Of a DNA stretch of 64,000 nt, positions 34,044 to 47,200 are shown in pieces (the first letter of the stretch is position 1; each line of letters opens with the position of its first letter). The notes beneath the pieces were generated by a model that was not told the DNA's origin, ran no database searches, and was given only the letters and a program-made list of their open reading frames with translations. Made by a program: the position numbers and the translations under genes. The stretch is from Isoetes taiwanensis (Eukaryota > Streptophyta > Lycopodiopsida > Isoetales > Isoetaceae): the NCBI GenBank assembly GCA_021234155.1, contig JAJEKV010000097.1, positions 3,164,074 to 3,228,073 on the forward strand, given 5' to 3'.

Positions 34044-35673
34044 CTGGTCACACTTAGATGTCAAGATTGTACGGTGGTATGTTGAAGGACCTGCTGCAAT
34101 TACCAACATTGTTTTTAGTTACGGAACCATCTGCTACGGTACTACCATCATCGAGATCAATGACATCATTGCCATAATTATCAGCAGCATTTGAGTTGGA
34201 GGCTTCAGGCCTTTTATAAAGTTTGGGTGGCATGATGATTGTTGAACTGTCAGGACTGTCTATTTCGCTGTTTCTCCTTCTGTTGTGCACTGTGAAATCA
34301 GAGACATTATCTTCCTGCTGCTTACTTATGAGAAATTTGACTGGTTTAATAGTCTTCTCCAGAATATCGGCAAGCTTAGTATTTCCATGCTCTTTGGCCA
34401 GATCCATTTGATTGTTATCCGCCAACAACATTGTCATATTGATCAATATTTCACGAACTTTGAGATATCCGATAAATGCAATAACAGCAGTCTTGAGAGG
34501 TGTGGTAGCAAGAATAGAACTGAAGTATGCAAATCTCACCATGGTAGCTTGTGTTGGCCACGCATTTTCCAAATTGTTCATGAGGAACCAAATGGCATGA
34601 TCCAGCCAGATGATAGTATCAGGACAGTCACCGTTTTCCTTGGCAGCTTTGCTACAAGTACATTTAACAAACGGGCAGAATGTTCTCCACATCTTTTTAA
34701 TATAGAAATCATGTCTTCTCTCCTCAACCTTGGCCTGATGGCTCTTTTGCCCGATAATGACACTTGTACTATAGCTACATTCCAAACCTAGCCATTTAGC
34801 CTGGAAAGGTAAGGTGAGTTCAACTTTGTCAACTCTTCGAATACAATTATCCGCATCATTTTCAGCATTCTTAATGTCTTCATCACTAATGCATGCAAGT
34901 TGTCTCCAAGCATTTAAATTGATAGGTGCCAAGACTCCCAAATTCTTGCTTTTCCATATTGCATGGTTGAATTGAGCACTATGAGATTCAACTTCCCTTT
35001 GTGACATGATAGGGAATCTGCCACAATTAAAGAAATTGAGCATGGAGATTGGGAGTTTTTCTTCCTCCTCAACAATTTCATCTTCATTATTAATACTGTC
35101 TTCTTGCTCAGTTGTAAATGCAGCTTTATATTCTTCAGGTAGCATGTTGACATCGAAAAGACAATTCCTAAAGGTGGCACAAGCAGTAACTTTAACCTGG
35201 GTAGCCGAAACCTTTGGTCTGGTCCTCCTGTTATTGTTCGAAAATGTGAATTTGACTCCATTGGCACGTTCCAGTGCAGTCAGACCTTTAACAAATAGCC
35301 GTAGACTAGTGACCTCCATTTGTGTAGCATTGAACTGAGCCATGGGTAGCTTGGCATATCGGTTATCAATCAAATTCTTGCAGTAATTGACATCATAACC
35401 TGATTTCATGAAGCTCGTGACAAGTGAAAGAAAATTACACATACCAAAATGTGTAATGCCAGAGCAGTTGCTGTCTTCAATAGTGTTTTCCAGGTTGATG
35501 ATATACTGGTGCAGTTCCCTTTTCAGAATGCATGATAGTATGGTCTGTACAGCCATATTTGGTGGTGGTCGAGATAACAAACCATATCCGTGCAAGTTGA
35601 GCTCCTTGCACCATACTGTCTGCGTCATGTTGATTGCATTACTGCTAGAAGGAATGTTTTTAGTGGCACCTTC
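34044..35673 (-). CDS. ORF1 of retroelement copy 2, unknown family
   Basis: 524 codons from the ATG at 35,628 to the stop at 34,054. The frame is open 15 codons upstream to an acceptor (AATTACAG) at 35,674, beginning EGATKNIPSS. I recognise no family. Visible features are a hydrophobic N-terminal third with FGMCNFLSLVTSFMKSGY; an acidic run (EDEIVEEEE, about residue 195-205); a Cys cluster CPFVKCTCSK and a further Cys seven residues on (about residue 320-335); DHAIWFLMNN; and a polar, Ser/Asp-rich C terminus with KLYKRPEAS. The collinear remnant in copy 1 shows conserved blocks WKSKNLGVLAPI, STSVIIGQK and FIGYLKVRE. By position it could be a Gag-like RNA-binding or assembly protein, but nothing in the sequence proves that. 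Confidence 0.8.
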
Positions 35674-35852
35674 CTGTAATTGCAGAAATTAGCAAGATTT
35701 TACTGTCATAAATATAAACATGCTGGTAAGACAATAGTTAGCATAAAGCAAGTTTTTCCATAATGTATACTCCATAAGACCCATGCTGGTTTAACCAGCA
35801 CCCCGAAGGCACTGAATATATACAAAGCCAGGACAAGGTACAGAGACAGCAT
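35674..35852 (-). other. Leader between upstream repeat and ORF1, with palindrome
   Basis: A 15-base perfect palindrome GCTGGTTTAACCAGC sits at 35,785-35,799, with one further pair on each side, 53 bp inside the repeat edge. The sequence after it on the minus strand (ATGGGTC, then TTATGG) aligns with copy 1 at 16,205-16,230. No complementarity to the initiator-tRNA 3' end, as in a classical primer-binding site, is seen. The rest is probably intron leading to the ORF1 acceptor. Confidence 0.6.
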
Positions 35853-38489
35853 CCGAAGACTTAGTCAAATTCCCAAGCCATGACATTCAGTTCTGACCAG
35901 GATAACCTGTGCCAGACCAAACTTATCGGTTTCACAATCTACATTGGAAGAGTCTTATAGATAATACAATAATGGATCAACTAGATTTAGCCGGCCATAG
36001 TCAAGTCATGCAAACATATCATCAACATCAGCCCTTATTGTTTTCTTAAGGTATTTCTAACACAGTATGTATTACTTACCTATGCTAGGACTTAAATTTC
36101 TGTTGTAACATCAAAAAGTACATGCTTACCATTAGTTTAAATGTACCTAAGATAGTTACTCTATATATCCTTTCCAATATTTCGAATTTGTGCTGTAAGA
36201 GTGGATGTCAACAAGCAGTTCAAGTAAAAAACAACTAGTATGCCACAAGCACATGTCCTTTATGGTGTTTTATATACTCAAATGTTTTACTGTTCATGCA
36301 TAACAGACATCATTCATGCAGTTAAAGATACTTTTTAATACACAACCAATTGAAACAGAGATAAAGTTTTGCTTTCATTAAGAAAATAACAAGTATTTCA
36401 TGCTTCTAGAGTGCTTCATGCTGCTAGAAGCGTGCAGCCAAAACATATCGCGAGGAAAACTAAACTCAAATGATATTAGACAAAAATTCTTCTTCAATAA
36501 GTTCAGCCTACAACGACTTCACACTTGTAGCATTTGAGTTTAGGGGTAACGAGAACACGAATAACAAAACAAGAGTTTCAGCTCATGCTGCTTAATGTTT
36601 TTCTTAACACAGAGAAAATCCCTGAACCATATGAACTTGCTTCTTATGCACTCCTTTGAATGCTTCAAACCATTAAAAACTTGAGAGTAGGTAGAGATGA
36701 TTCCGGTTACCTGCAGTAGAACCAGAGCAAGTTAGCCTTAAAACAGGGTAAAATGCTAAGCTACTAGCAGGTAAGCAAAAGAATCATCTGGCTTATCGCC
36801 CTTCAACCACACGACATGATGGTAAATAAGCATAAATATAAACAGAGTAAATAGTAGGAGCTTTATACGAAATGTGGTGCTAACTGCTTAGCACCAAACT
36901 ATAGAAGACAGAGGTATTTCCATGGCTATGATCAGACCTGTAAAATTACGCCAAAACCATGTTGATACAGCAGTAAATAAGCTTACCTTCTTGGGCCAAA
37001 TTATTAACAGAAGTAATGCTTGGGTATGCATGCATTTCCCTAATTCCCCCATAAGATGCTACATTAAAAAACACTAATATATTAAACCTAGACCTGATTA
37101 AGTGGTACTCCGTCATCATCAGTAAGATCTTCAATGTTTCCAGCAAGCCCCACAATTGATCTTGTAGCAGGTGTAGTAATACTTGGCGCTTTACCATGAA
37201 CAGCTATCATACATGCTCCAATACTAGATGCAGGGCGTTTTCCAGGATTAATCCTCTTTGCTGTAAAAATGTCTATGCCTGCCTTTCTTGCCATCTCCTC
37301 CAACTCAGATTTTTTCATAACTGCTCCATCATGCTTGCATTCGATCCCTTTTTCCTTAAGCATGGCTACAATATCAGCCTTCGTTGGTTTCAAGTTTGAA
37401 GAACCTTCCGGCCTAGTCATTGCTTCCAAGCCCTTGTTAGGCGCAAGACGGCGCTGCTGTAGGAATTCGTTTTCCTTGTGCACACTGGGGACTTCAACTA
37501 AAAGCCATGCTTCATCCGTTCTGATCTTAAGCTTGTCCATCAAATCATTGACCATTTTTACCGCCAAGACTTCTGTCTTAGTCGGTTTCAATCAAATTGT
37601 TGTTAGCGCACAGAAGGTTAAACCATATTTCTGGTGGATTCTAGCTGTGATACTAATTACCAAAATCACCCAGGATCTTACCACAGTGCACGGTTCAAGG
37701 CGGATTTGTGTGTAGAGCTTAAACTTGGTATGCTTCCTTACCAGTTCGCGCATGTAATCGTACTCCATAGCTGTTGTATAGTTTCAGACCCGACGAACCC
37801 TAAACTTGCAGTCTAGGTTAATCCCGTTACAATTGTCCTTGTATTTCAGAAGATACGTGTCTATACGGTCTGGTATACCATTAGATAATAAGTAAGATAG
37901 TATTTTCATATCAGCCGTCACCTACCACTGGCGCCTCACACTCATGGTAATGATATTCGAATCTTTACTGCCAAGGTAATACGTTAGAATCCTACAAGCT
38001 AACCTATATGTCACCATCACAATAATATGATTGTATAGACTAAGCAACCCACAAAAGTTATTTACCACCCACGTAGAATAAGATCCAAACTATATGCAAT
38101 CGCCAAACCTGTTGCCTAGCAATTGTTACTGTTAATCACAACCATGCAGCAGCAAATTTGTTGTTAATGTGTAGTCAAGTGCTTATTTCGTTACCCCTAT
38201 TGTAACGAGACCCCATATGAAAAAGCCTATCCAGCTATAGATATGTCATATGCCCAGCTTATGCAAAGTGGCTCGAGCTTACTTTTTCTATTACAAGTAG
38301 GGTCACATAAAGCCCACCCTTAGGTTAAGTGCACCCCTTTACTGTTTTGTGTCTGTACACGTTGTTAGTATTAGTAGAAAATCTAATACTGGTTGTTAGA
38401 TTGTTATACTGCCCCTACGTACAACTGCAACTAGTATAGTCAGTGCCAACCTTTGAATATAGATATATATGTGTATATATATATATATA
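35853..38489 (-). repeat. Upstream terminal direct repeat of copy 2
   Basis: About 2.64 kb, matching 28,925-31,569. As the upstream copy it should hold the promoter. A TA tract at 38,460-38,489 marks the outer edge. Transcription would run to lower coordinates through the repeat-borne gene into ORF1 and ORF2. Confidence 0.95.
37094..37765 (-). CDS. SAP/HeH-like protein encoded in the upstream terminal repeat of copy 2
   Basis: The second copy of the repeat-borne gene. The frame from 37,591 holds the same KPTKADIVAMLKEKGIE and KKSELEEMARKAGIDI helix pairs, the basic linker and an acidic tail with one extra Asp (TDDDG). The donor CAG|GTCTAG is at 37,093 and the acceptor for the second exon at 36,711. 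The sequence at 37,583-37,615 differs from the other repeat, and here the N-terminal part (from ATG near 37,765) is not in frame with the SAP-like part. This supports a split exon or a small error. Being next to the presumed promoter, this copy is the likelier source of protein. Confidence 0.6.
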
Positions 38490-41400
38490 CTCTATCTTTT
38501 CACTAGGATCTAATCTAGCAAAGACTTACTACTACTAACTTGGTCACTCGACCGAAGCTAGAGAGAGTCTGTCCTGGCACTACCCAGGCTCTAGTCCACA
38601 AGAGTCCCACACGAAAGTAAAACATGTTCTAAATACAATCAAATATTTCAATATTTTCGTTTTATCAATATTTCTTTAATGTAGAAAGTACATACTAGAC
38701 TATGCAAGTGAAAAGCGTACAATAACTTCCCTTTATAGTCATAGCAATATTTATGTCTTGGCTGATCAAGATCACTGTGTCAATGTTCCACTTGTGATAA
38801 AATTCCAACTTCTTTCATGTAAACGACATCCTAGGAAGCAAATTGGAGACAATTGGAGGAGAGAACCCGTACCTGCAGCCAATCATGCAAACGTTAGCAG
38901 TAATCCCGGTAACGATGCAAGGGCCAAAAGGTACATTGGGTCTCTCAGTTTATCACTGATCACCAATTGTATCCTTTTGCCTTGAGAAAACATTAACAAG
39001 AAAAGAAGGAACTGAAAATCTTAAATATCACAGTGGAGTAAACTCAAATTGAGTTTAAACAACCATATTCAGTCAAATGTGCTAAAAAAGCACATCTAAA
39101 TAATCAGTATTAAAGCATATATAGTCCAAAGTAGCTTCATATTCCAGAAAAAACATAAACAAATATAAGTGTTATCATAGGACACAACATGTATTTCCTG
39201 TCAAGGCTATTGTTTCTAGCCAACAAAGATAAGTATAACTCCTATCTCAGTGGTCAAACACCCCTTGGATAATAGGGTATGTCCAGCATAATGTTTAATT
39301 CAGTATGTCATCACACAGCAAAATCATAGTCTTGTAAAAGAACAATCATAGTTTCAACACTTAGCTCTTTATGCCTCAATACTAACAAAAAGAATTGTGT
39401 TCACCGCTTTCAGATAAATATTCAGCAGCATAAATAGTGTAGACAAAGTTTGAAGAGAGACAAACTTAAAATTTTTTAAGATCATTTTGATTCACAAAGC
39501 AGACGAGTAAATAAGAAATTTAAAATAAGCAAGAACCTGAATTGTTTCGCCTCCAGATTCTATGGTTATTTTTGCGGAGAGTCATTAGAGCCTATGTCTG
39601 TAAGATCTGTACATTCCTGTTCCAAATCCTTAGACTCAACTTAGAGCTAGCTTAGAGCATAAACCCATCAGTAATCAGCATTTTTGAGGCAAATCGGTGC
39701 CTATTTCATTTGCATACCGTGGCAAGCAACAAGTATTGTTGCCTCGTCGCTGGTGTCCCAAACATATCCAAAACCTGATCGATTTTTGTACAGGAAAATA
39801 TAATATAACAGAGCTTGTCTCTTATGCATATTTCTAGAAAAAAAATTTTAAGGTGTAAACAGATGCTAACCTGTAGACATGTAAAATCTTGTTTTTGCCT
39901 GGTTGGAGTCAAGCCAGCTAAATGTCATTTTGCTAGTCCATTCTGTGCCATAAAACTCAGCCATAGAGCTCAGACAAAATCGAATGCCCCTTTGTATCAT
40001 GGTATCACCAATTTCGGCCATCTTTTTCTGATCAAACCGCCAAGAACCGCCTGGCTATTTTTTGTGTTATAGCAGGGGCTACAATCCGTCCCATTCCGGC
40101 CATGCTTTTTAAGCTGGATATGGCTTCAAAGGTCAAAGCTTGCCAAATCTGGCTATGTCATATCCGAAAACTCGGAGTTTGATATCTGCCATTTAACAAC
40201 GAACTGGCTGGCTCTGTGCAACATCCGAAAATGGAATCGTCCAGTGTCTCTGCAGACCGGCCAACACATCTGGTTCTAAGAAAAATAATTTTCGTTAAGG
40301 CTCTGTAGATGCCCTTAGCAAATAAATCATTTGCCCTAAGGTTATCTGCAAATGAGGCTAAGTATGTAAATATGTAAAGGCATGCATTCCCCTCATAAGC
40401 CACGATAAGGCGTAATATTAAATCGATTTCAAGAAGTAGGGTTTGCTAGCCCTAAATCGATTACCAAGGAAATACCCCGAACCATTATGCTATTTTTTGC
40501 TTTTCTCAAACCTAAATCCGTGAGGTAAAATCCAACCAGAGGGCCAATATAATGCAATCTAGTTGCATCGGTTGCCACAAATTGCCAATATTGTTTTCCA
40601 CAATTAAATTGTGTGCCATTTTCAAATCCTTGCCGATTGTGCATAGGATCCACCAACAACAACCTCAGATAAGGTTTAATCCTGGCCCCAACAATTGTTG
40701 CAAAATATCCCCACAAAGCTATAGTTGCACTCGTGTTTAAAATCAAAAACCCATATGCATATATTTTGGGTACAACAATTAGTCAAATGATGTTTGCTTT
40801 AGAAATACTAAGCAAAACAATTTTTCAAGACCCTAAGGTACAAGGTTTGGTATTTTTTGCAATACTTCCCATTGTTAACTATTTTCGAAGGTCTTTTGCA
40901 GACCAACTTCTTTAAAAGCAATATTTCGCTTCCAAGTAGCATAAGCATATTGCTTATATCTACCACAAATATATTTTTTTGTAATGTGGCCAAACCAAGC
41001 ATGTCTTTTTTACAAGAAAATAGTCCAGAGTACACCATTGTTAATTTTTATGCCACAAAAACAATAGCTTTCAACAGTATAAGAATTCAATATGTATTGG
41101 TGGTTCACGAGCTATGTGGATCTCAGTGGAAGTACTGGAAGCTCTGCAAGGAGCTCCAGACATTATTTAGCTCTAGTAATTGAGCATATCCAGGTATTCT
41201 GTTTATGGCTAGATCCCATATCAAGGTCCCAATTGTGCCTTTTAGTACAGGGGCCATGGCATAATAAGTAACCATGGTGCCATTGTTCAAACTTGGTGCC
41301 ATAGCCATATAGGCCACCACTGCACTATAGGAGAATACACAGCTCTTGTATTTTGAGCCTGTGTTATGGGAATTCTAGACCCCATATCAGCATAAGCTTC

Positions 41401-44400
41401 ACAAGTGTTGTATCTAGCTCTTGTGTGCAACCGTTTCCAACCCGTTCCCGCTGACAAGTATTATGGCGTACATTAGGAGTACTTACTATTCTAGAGCTAT
41501 TTGTAGCTCAGTGACATATCTGAGAGCTATGCAAAGAGCTCTAGATAGTACATAGCTCTAGTGTTATGAGCATATGTTGTGGGAGTTCAAGACTTCTCAA
41601 ATCATCTTGACCTCCGCAAGCTGTATCTAGCTCTTGTGTTTCAGCCAGCCACAGCCTATTATATATATTTATATTTATATATATATTCATGGCATGTATG
41701 CAGCATGAGGGTTTTGTCTCTTTGGAGAAAGGATTGTTGCAGAGCATGAAGGCAGGAGCAATTTTGGGCAGTTTTGGAGCCCAAAATTTGAAGCATCATA
41801 TCTCGACGACCTGAGATCCGTTTCAGGCGATCTTTCTTTTGCTGGGAAAGATCTTGAAGTAAGCTTTCTGGAATGGTCTGATCAGGCCGAAACATATCCG
41901 TATACGAAAGTTATGACAGAAATTGTGATGTTGGGTCAGAATTGACTGCACTATGTATGTTCTTCTGCAGTTTGATTCTTGGAGCTAGAAGGCGATCTTT
42001 TGAGGCGCAAGCAATTGTAAGGGGTCCAGAGGTCTATACATGAAGAAATTCTCAGGTGGGGTTTTGCTTTTGATCAATTGAGATGCTGTGAGCTGCCGCG
42101 ATTATCTCAGACATGAGTTTTGCATATGCATATGATAAATTATGAAATTGTTGGAGACCCATAAGGCTATGGAAGGTAACTACCATTTATAAACATATCC
42201 GAAGGGCTAATTCTAAGTCAAGAAGGTCTAAAATTACTTGAGAAGTGCCGAGATAGCTTGAATCCACAGAATTGGCATGTCTTGAACCTTCTTTGCTGGA
42301 CGTCTACAAGTTTTGGAACTAACCGATCACGTTTCTTTTTATGTTGTTTATATTTGTTTGGTTGAGTTGTCTCTATATTTTCTTGGTTTAGTATTTTGTT
42401 GCTAACCTAAGGAGTTAATTAAAGAATAAACCTTTGAATAGGGCCGCTTGCCTTGCATGTGGATGGAATCAATGAAGACCGCCAATGCATTGCTCAAATT
42501 TTAGTCACAAGAATTGCAATAGTAAAGAAATGCGCAATTAAATAATAAGAAATATAGGGATTAATAACTCTAAAATGATAAAGAACCCGACCTCCTCGAG
42601 ATGGCTTCTTAAGTAGATCCTTGACGTAAAGGAGAATATGAGCATCCGGTAGCTAATCTAGAAGTTGAGCATGAAGCTTAAGATTTATGCCATCTGTGTT
42701 ATTTTGGCTCCTAAAGGTGGAGTTATGATTCAGAATAATGTGGCAAGGATTACATGCAGTTGCGGTCATCATGTTACATTGATTCTTAAGTGAAAGTGCT
42801 GGGTTTTGAGATTTTCCATTAGTTATAGAAAGTAGGTTTATAATGAAATATATTAAAATCATAGCTAATGATTGAATTGTGAGATGGAACTTTTGAAGTA
42901 AGCATGATGTGGGATTGAGTAGTTTGACCAAGAGGACCATAGGAAGCTTATAGGGGCTTTTGAGTGCGGCTATGGCATGGAGCACTGTTGACATAACAAA
43001 TGAAGTACATAGGTGTTGGATATCCATTTAAGGCAGCCTCTATTCTAGAAGAGGAGTAACTCATATAGAAAGAAAACAACGTAAAACAGAGCATTAAATC
43101 ATTTACTCTTCAAGCATTGCCCAATTATTTTAGTTATTCCAAATAATTATTTCTTCGTAATAACCATTTACTTGAAATTACTGTTAAAATCTGTCTATTT
43201 TATAAGGCAGAAAACATTCTTGATTTTGCGGAGCGGCACTGCTAAGTTCCCCACCAGAACTTGTGCATCCCCTGTTTTTGCGGCTACCTGCTATGGGTCG
43301 CAGAGATTATAGATCATGTGGCCGAGCTTACAATAAGATGGCCCAATGCGTTCGGGCCAAAGATCTGGCCATAAAAAGGACTTAGCTATGGCAAATTAGC
43401 CCACAGGATTGGAAGAAAAAAATCTTCCAAACACCATGCAACACAGATTTTGAACCAGATTGGGTCCCAGAAAGTAAAATTCAAGATGAAAAGAAGCCCC
43501 GATCTTGTCTCAAGGCCATACATTTCCAACCCTATGATGATATAATAGGTATGTTCCGGTGATTCTAACCAAGTGCCAATGCCTATGTTCTTCCTTTATA
43601 TCGTCCGATTGGGGATTGCACTCGTTGTATGTGCCGTGAGCTCTGGCCTCTATAGAAAAAAAATCTCTCAGATGTTCTCTAAAGAAAAGCCCGAGAAGAA
43701 GACTTCTGCTTAAAAATGTAGCCATAGCCATAGCCATTCCTTCACCATAGCCGTTCCTGGTCCTCTACCATAGCAGTTCACGAAAATCTAAAATCTGACG
43801 AAAAAAAATTTCATATACATAATTTCAAGCAAATGGTTATTACGTTCATTCAATGAGGATTCTCTAAAGACTTTCTTAGAATCTCTATGGGGATGTAGGG
43901 GAATCTTCATAAAATATTTGAAAATATAAAGAATCTTTGAGAATTTAGGGGAATCACCAAAAGAATCTAAGGAATCTCAAGAGAATCTAGAGAAATCTCA
44001 AGAGAATCTTTGAGAATCTAGGGAGAATCTAGAATTCCCTAGCATCCTTGAGGATCTAGGGGAATTTAATGGAATTTCATAAAATCCTTTGAGAAATAAA
44101 AATCTTGGAGAATCAAGAAATCTAGATAGAATTTGGGAGAATTGATAGGAATCTTGAGATAATCTTTGGAAATCTTGGGAATCTCAAGAGAATGTTAGTG
44201 ATAATAACATCTAAAACTCCAAGTCGCTTTCTACAAGACAAACATCGTGAAATAGAACAAACGAAGGTAAAACCACCCCTTAAGGACAAAGCTCACCACC
44301 CAACCGGGCTATCCTGAGCAAGAGAATCTCGAGAAAGACTGAATCTTTGGTACAGGAAAGGCTTAAAGGAAGATTAAATTAGCCACTACAAATTCTCCTC

Positions 44401-45889
44401 GGTAAAAACAAAACGGTTTACGAATTGGGCGCATCGGTAAGGAATTCAGGATTTCATAAAGATTGAATCAATCCGCAACGCAAGTTATTAAAGTCTCAGA
44501 AAGAATTTACTAGAAATAAGGAATGGGTTAATGACTGGGTACATGTCCAAGATTCCCTATTGAGGCTGAATTGCTGGTCGGCTTCTGTTGCTCCCATTGC
44601 TCCTGCTGCTGCCGCCAAATGGTCCGCCCTTCTGCCGCAGGTGCTCGCTATTATCCTTCCCTGAAAAGATAGATGTTTGATGTTATTTATATACAGGTCG
44701 AAGGCCTTTTCCTAAAGGTCCAATGTCTATTAAAAGGGTCTTGCCTTTTAATTTCATAGGACCTTCAAATAGGATATTAATAAGCAAGACCTTATCTATT
44801 AACGAGGTCTAACCTTTGAATACTACACACTAGGATTTCAGCTCCATAATTTGACTTTCTTTCTCATTCTCTTGCTCCCATAGCCACTCCCCCGAGCACC
44901 ACCATATCAATTCCTCCCCTTCCTGGGATTGATTGTCCTTGATCAAGGAATTATATAGCAAATTTTAACACAACCAAGTCCATGGTTGCAACCCTGATTG
45001 AGTCCACAATCAGAAAATAACCAAGTCCAGCCCTTTAGGCTAAAAATTTACAAGACCAACTATTATGTTGTAGTCATAATAGCTGTCTCCAGATGTATGT
45101 TAAATAGGCTTTAAGGATATAGAAGGTCAAAATCAAGCAATTACATCACGATTCCTTAAGAATCGAAGTTTTTATGTAGGCCTGGAGAAGGGTTTAAAAA
45201 GAAACACCTTAGAATTTCCAAGGCAAATTGTCTGCAAAATTCAAAATTTCAAGCTTAGTTATGGCTTATTCGAAGGAAAGATTAAGAAAAAGAAAGAGCA
45301 ATCTGCAACACGGTTATCTTAACAGGTTACAAAATTTTGTTAGAGATCAAACTTAAAGTAATAATTACCCCGGGGTAGCGCTTTAACATCAAGAATTTCC
45401 CTATGGAACTTAACTTCCAATAACCCATTCGAATCATAAATCCACACACTACTAGCATCGAATCATAATCTCTATATAAACTTAAATTAGCTCTCTTACC
45501 CATGATTTTTGAAAGGTATTGCAATATAAATATTGTTTTTACGCAGAAAAAAATCTTAAAGCCATACTTTGAGTAAATCAAACTTGGCAAATTTGTCAAG
45601 AATTTTAATGTCTAAATATGCCAAAGACATCCTAGACAAAGACCTAAGGTTTGAATTCCAACATTAACACTTCTCCTTACATGGTCTATAAACAACCTAT
45701 GTAATTTTTTTCGGTTATTTCTTTGACAATTTCTAAAGGTTGAGGGTTTTCAAAATATAGGGAAGCAAGATTGTTGAATAGTTTTAGGGTTTTCTTGCAA
45801 AGCAAGCAATCAGTGATCTTGCCACTGCTCCACAAAGAATATACCTTCCTTTTGCTGAGCACCCAATACATAAGGATACTTTGCAGGCT
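38490..45889. other. Unassigned AT-rich stretch
   Basis: No gene is supported. At 41,110-41,185 and 41,494-41,575 there are two related copies of a GAGCTAT / AGCTCT-rich word set. Positions 41,690-41,990 resemble 59,215-59,430 (GCAGGAGCAATTT, then GGAGCATCATATCTC-like text) and look like retrotransposon LTR/UTR sequence. A GAATCT-rich simple region lies at 43,850-44,230, and a CCATAGC-rich run at 43,715-43,775. Open frames (for example 42,653-43,027 minus) show no domain. Confidence 0.5.
43850..44230. repeat. GAATCT-rich simple repeat region
   Basis: Words such as AAGAGAATCT, GGGAGAATCT and TTGAGAATCTAGG follow one another irregularly. In reverse complement this is the AGATTC text of the 27.3-28.2 kb block, so both belong to one low-complexity family. 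Confidence 0.65.
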
Positions 45890-47200
45890 TTCTTTAATGA
45901 TATCCCCCTGCCATTCAACAAATAAAGGAAGAGGATCTACTAGCTGTCCCTTTGCAAAGAGAGATTTGGGATACCTTCAAATCATTGGTTGTGGACAAAA
46001 GCCCTAGCCAGACGATCTTCCCCCAGAGTTCTGGGAGATTATGAAAGATGATTTAACTCTTCCTTCAAGGTGCTTGGAAGGCAAATAAAATAGCCTCAGC
46101 TATTAATGCAGGTCATATTGCATTGATCCCTAAAGTAAACAATTCAGAATCCTTGGGGGATTCGAGGCCTATTTCATAACTAACACAACTTATAAGGTGT
46201 TAGCAAAAATCTTGGCAAACCGGCTGAACCTTGAGCTGCAAAATGTGATAAACCCCTGCAGTCTGCCTTTCTGCCCAGAAGGAATATCATGGACAATTAT
46301 CTTGGGGCCTCTGAGGGCCTACATTGGAACAAGCTCTCGGGCCAAAGATGCAACTAGACTTTAAACGTGCATATGACACAATAAGCTGGCAGTTTCTAGA
46401 GAAAGCTATGACACATCTGGGATTTGCTGAAAAGATATATCAAAAGGTGTGGAGTTTTAATGCTACAGCAGCCTCTGCCTTACTTGTGAATGGAACCCCT
46501 ACAAAGCTATTTCAATGTAATCGTGGGGTAAGAGAAGGCTGCCCCTTAGCACCTTATCTATTCCTAATTGTAGCTGAAATTGTCACGAATTAGCCCTCCA
46601 TCTCCATGCTCAGAAATTAATAAATTGTCTAGCTCTTCCAAAAGTTTTGGGTAGCCTTGTCACGCAATATGCAGATGACACTTTTGTCTTTCCAAAGGAT
46701 GGGGATAACAGCCTGGGAATTTTCCTTGATGCTATGGATAGATTTGGGCAAGTCTCAGGAGTTTGCTTGAACACAACAAAATGTGCAATTCTATTGAATA
46801 CTCAAGACATCTCAATTTTGGGTATTCAGGTGGTAAGGAAGGATGCACCACTAAAAATTTAGGAGCCACTAAAATTTAGGGATCCCACCGCACTTAACAA
46901 AGACCATATATGCATTATCGGAGCCTATAGTCACGAGAATAAAGAAGAAACTGCTACTGTACTCCTCCATTGTCGCACTTGCAGGGCAGGTGGAGATAGC
47001 AAATGCTGTCCTAGCAAGCACGCATGTATTTTTCTCCTCAGCTGTAGTGGCAGACAAGGCCTCTTATAAGCAGATTGAAATAGCAATAAGGAAATTTATC
47101 TGACAAGTGCGCCGCCTCAAAATTTTCAGGCGGAATCCCTCTCCCTAAAAATTATCTAATACATAAAGCTCTTACCTTCAGCTTATTTTCGCTACCTCCC
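45890..47200 (+). pseudogene. L1-type LINE reverse transcriptase remnant
   Basis: Collinear but frame-broken RT blocks on the plus strand: FLPRRNIMDNYLGASEG near 46,270-46,320; LDFKRAYDTISWQFLEKA at 46,354-46,410 (motif A); NRGVREGCPLAPYLFLIVAE near 46,520-46,580 (motif B); QYADDTFVF at about 46,665-46,690 (motif C); VCLNTTKCAIL (motif D region); and ASYKQIEIAIRKFI near 47,060-47,100. LDF.KAYD, GVRQGCPLSPYLF and YADD are typical of plant L1 elements. Stops and shifts in the flanks indicate a dead copy. The 5' endonuclease is not recognised. Confidence 0.85.

Larger units (their letters stand above)
28925..38489 (-). mobile_element. Penelope-like/TERT-type RT retroelement, copy 2
   Basis: About 9.56 kb, minus strand. 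The order is upstream terminal repeat (38,489-35,853), palindrome, ORF1 (35,673-34,044), intron, ORF2 RT (33,834-31,732), hairpin, downstream terminal repeat (31,569-28,925). ORF1 and ORF2 are open, so this copy may be intact. The repeats differ by few substitutions and small indels, suggesting recent insertion. (TA)n lies at both outer edges and at the internal repeat junction. No integrase, protease, RNase H or GIY-YIG motif is visible in either ORF. Terminal repeats, intron retention and RT type point to the Penelope-like class without endonuclease. Confidence 0.87.
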
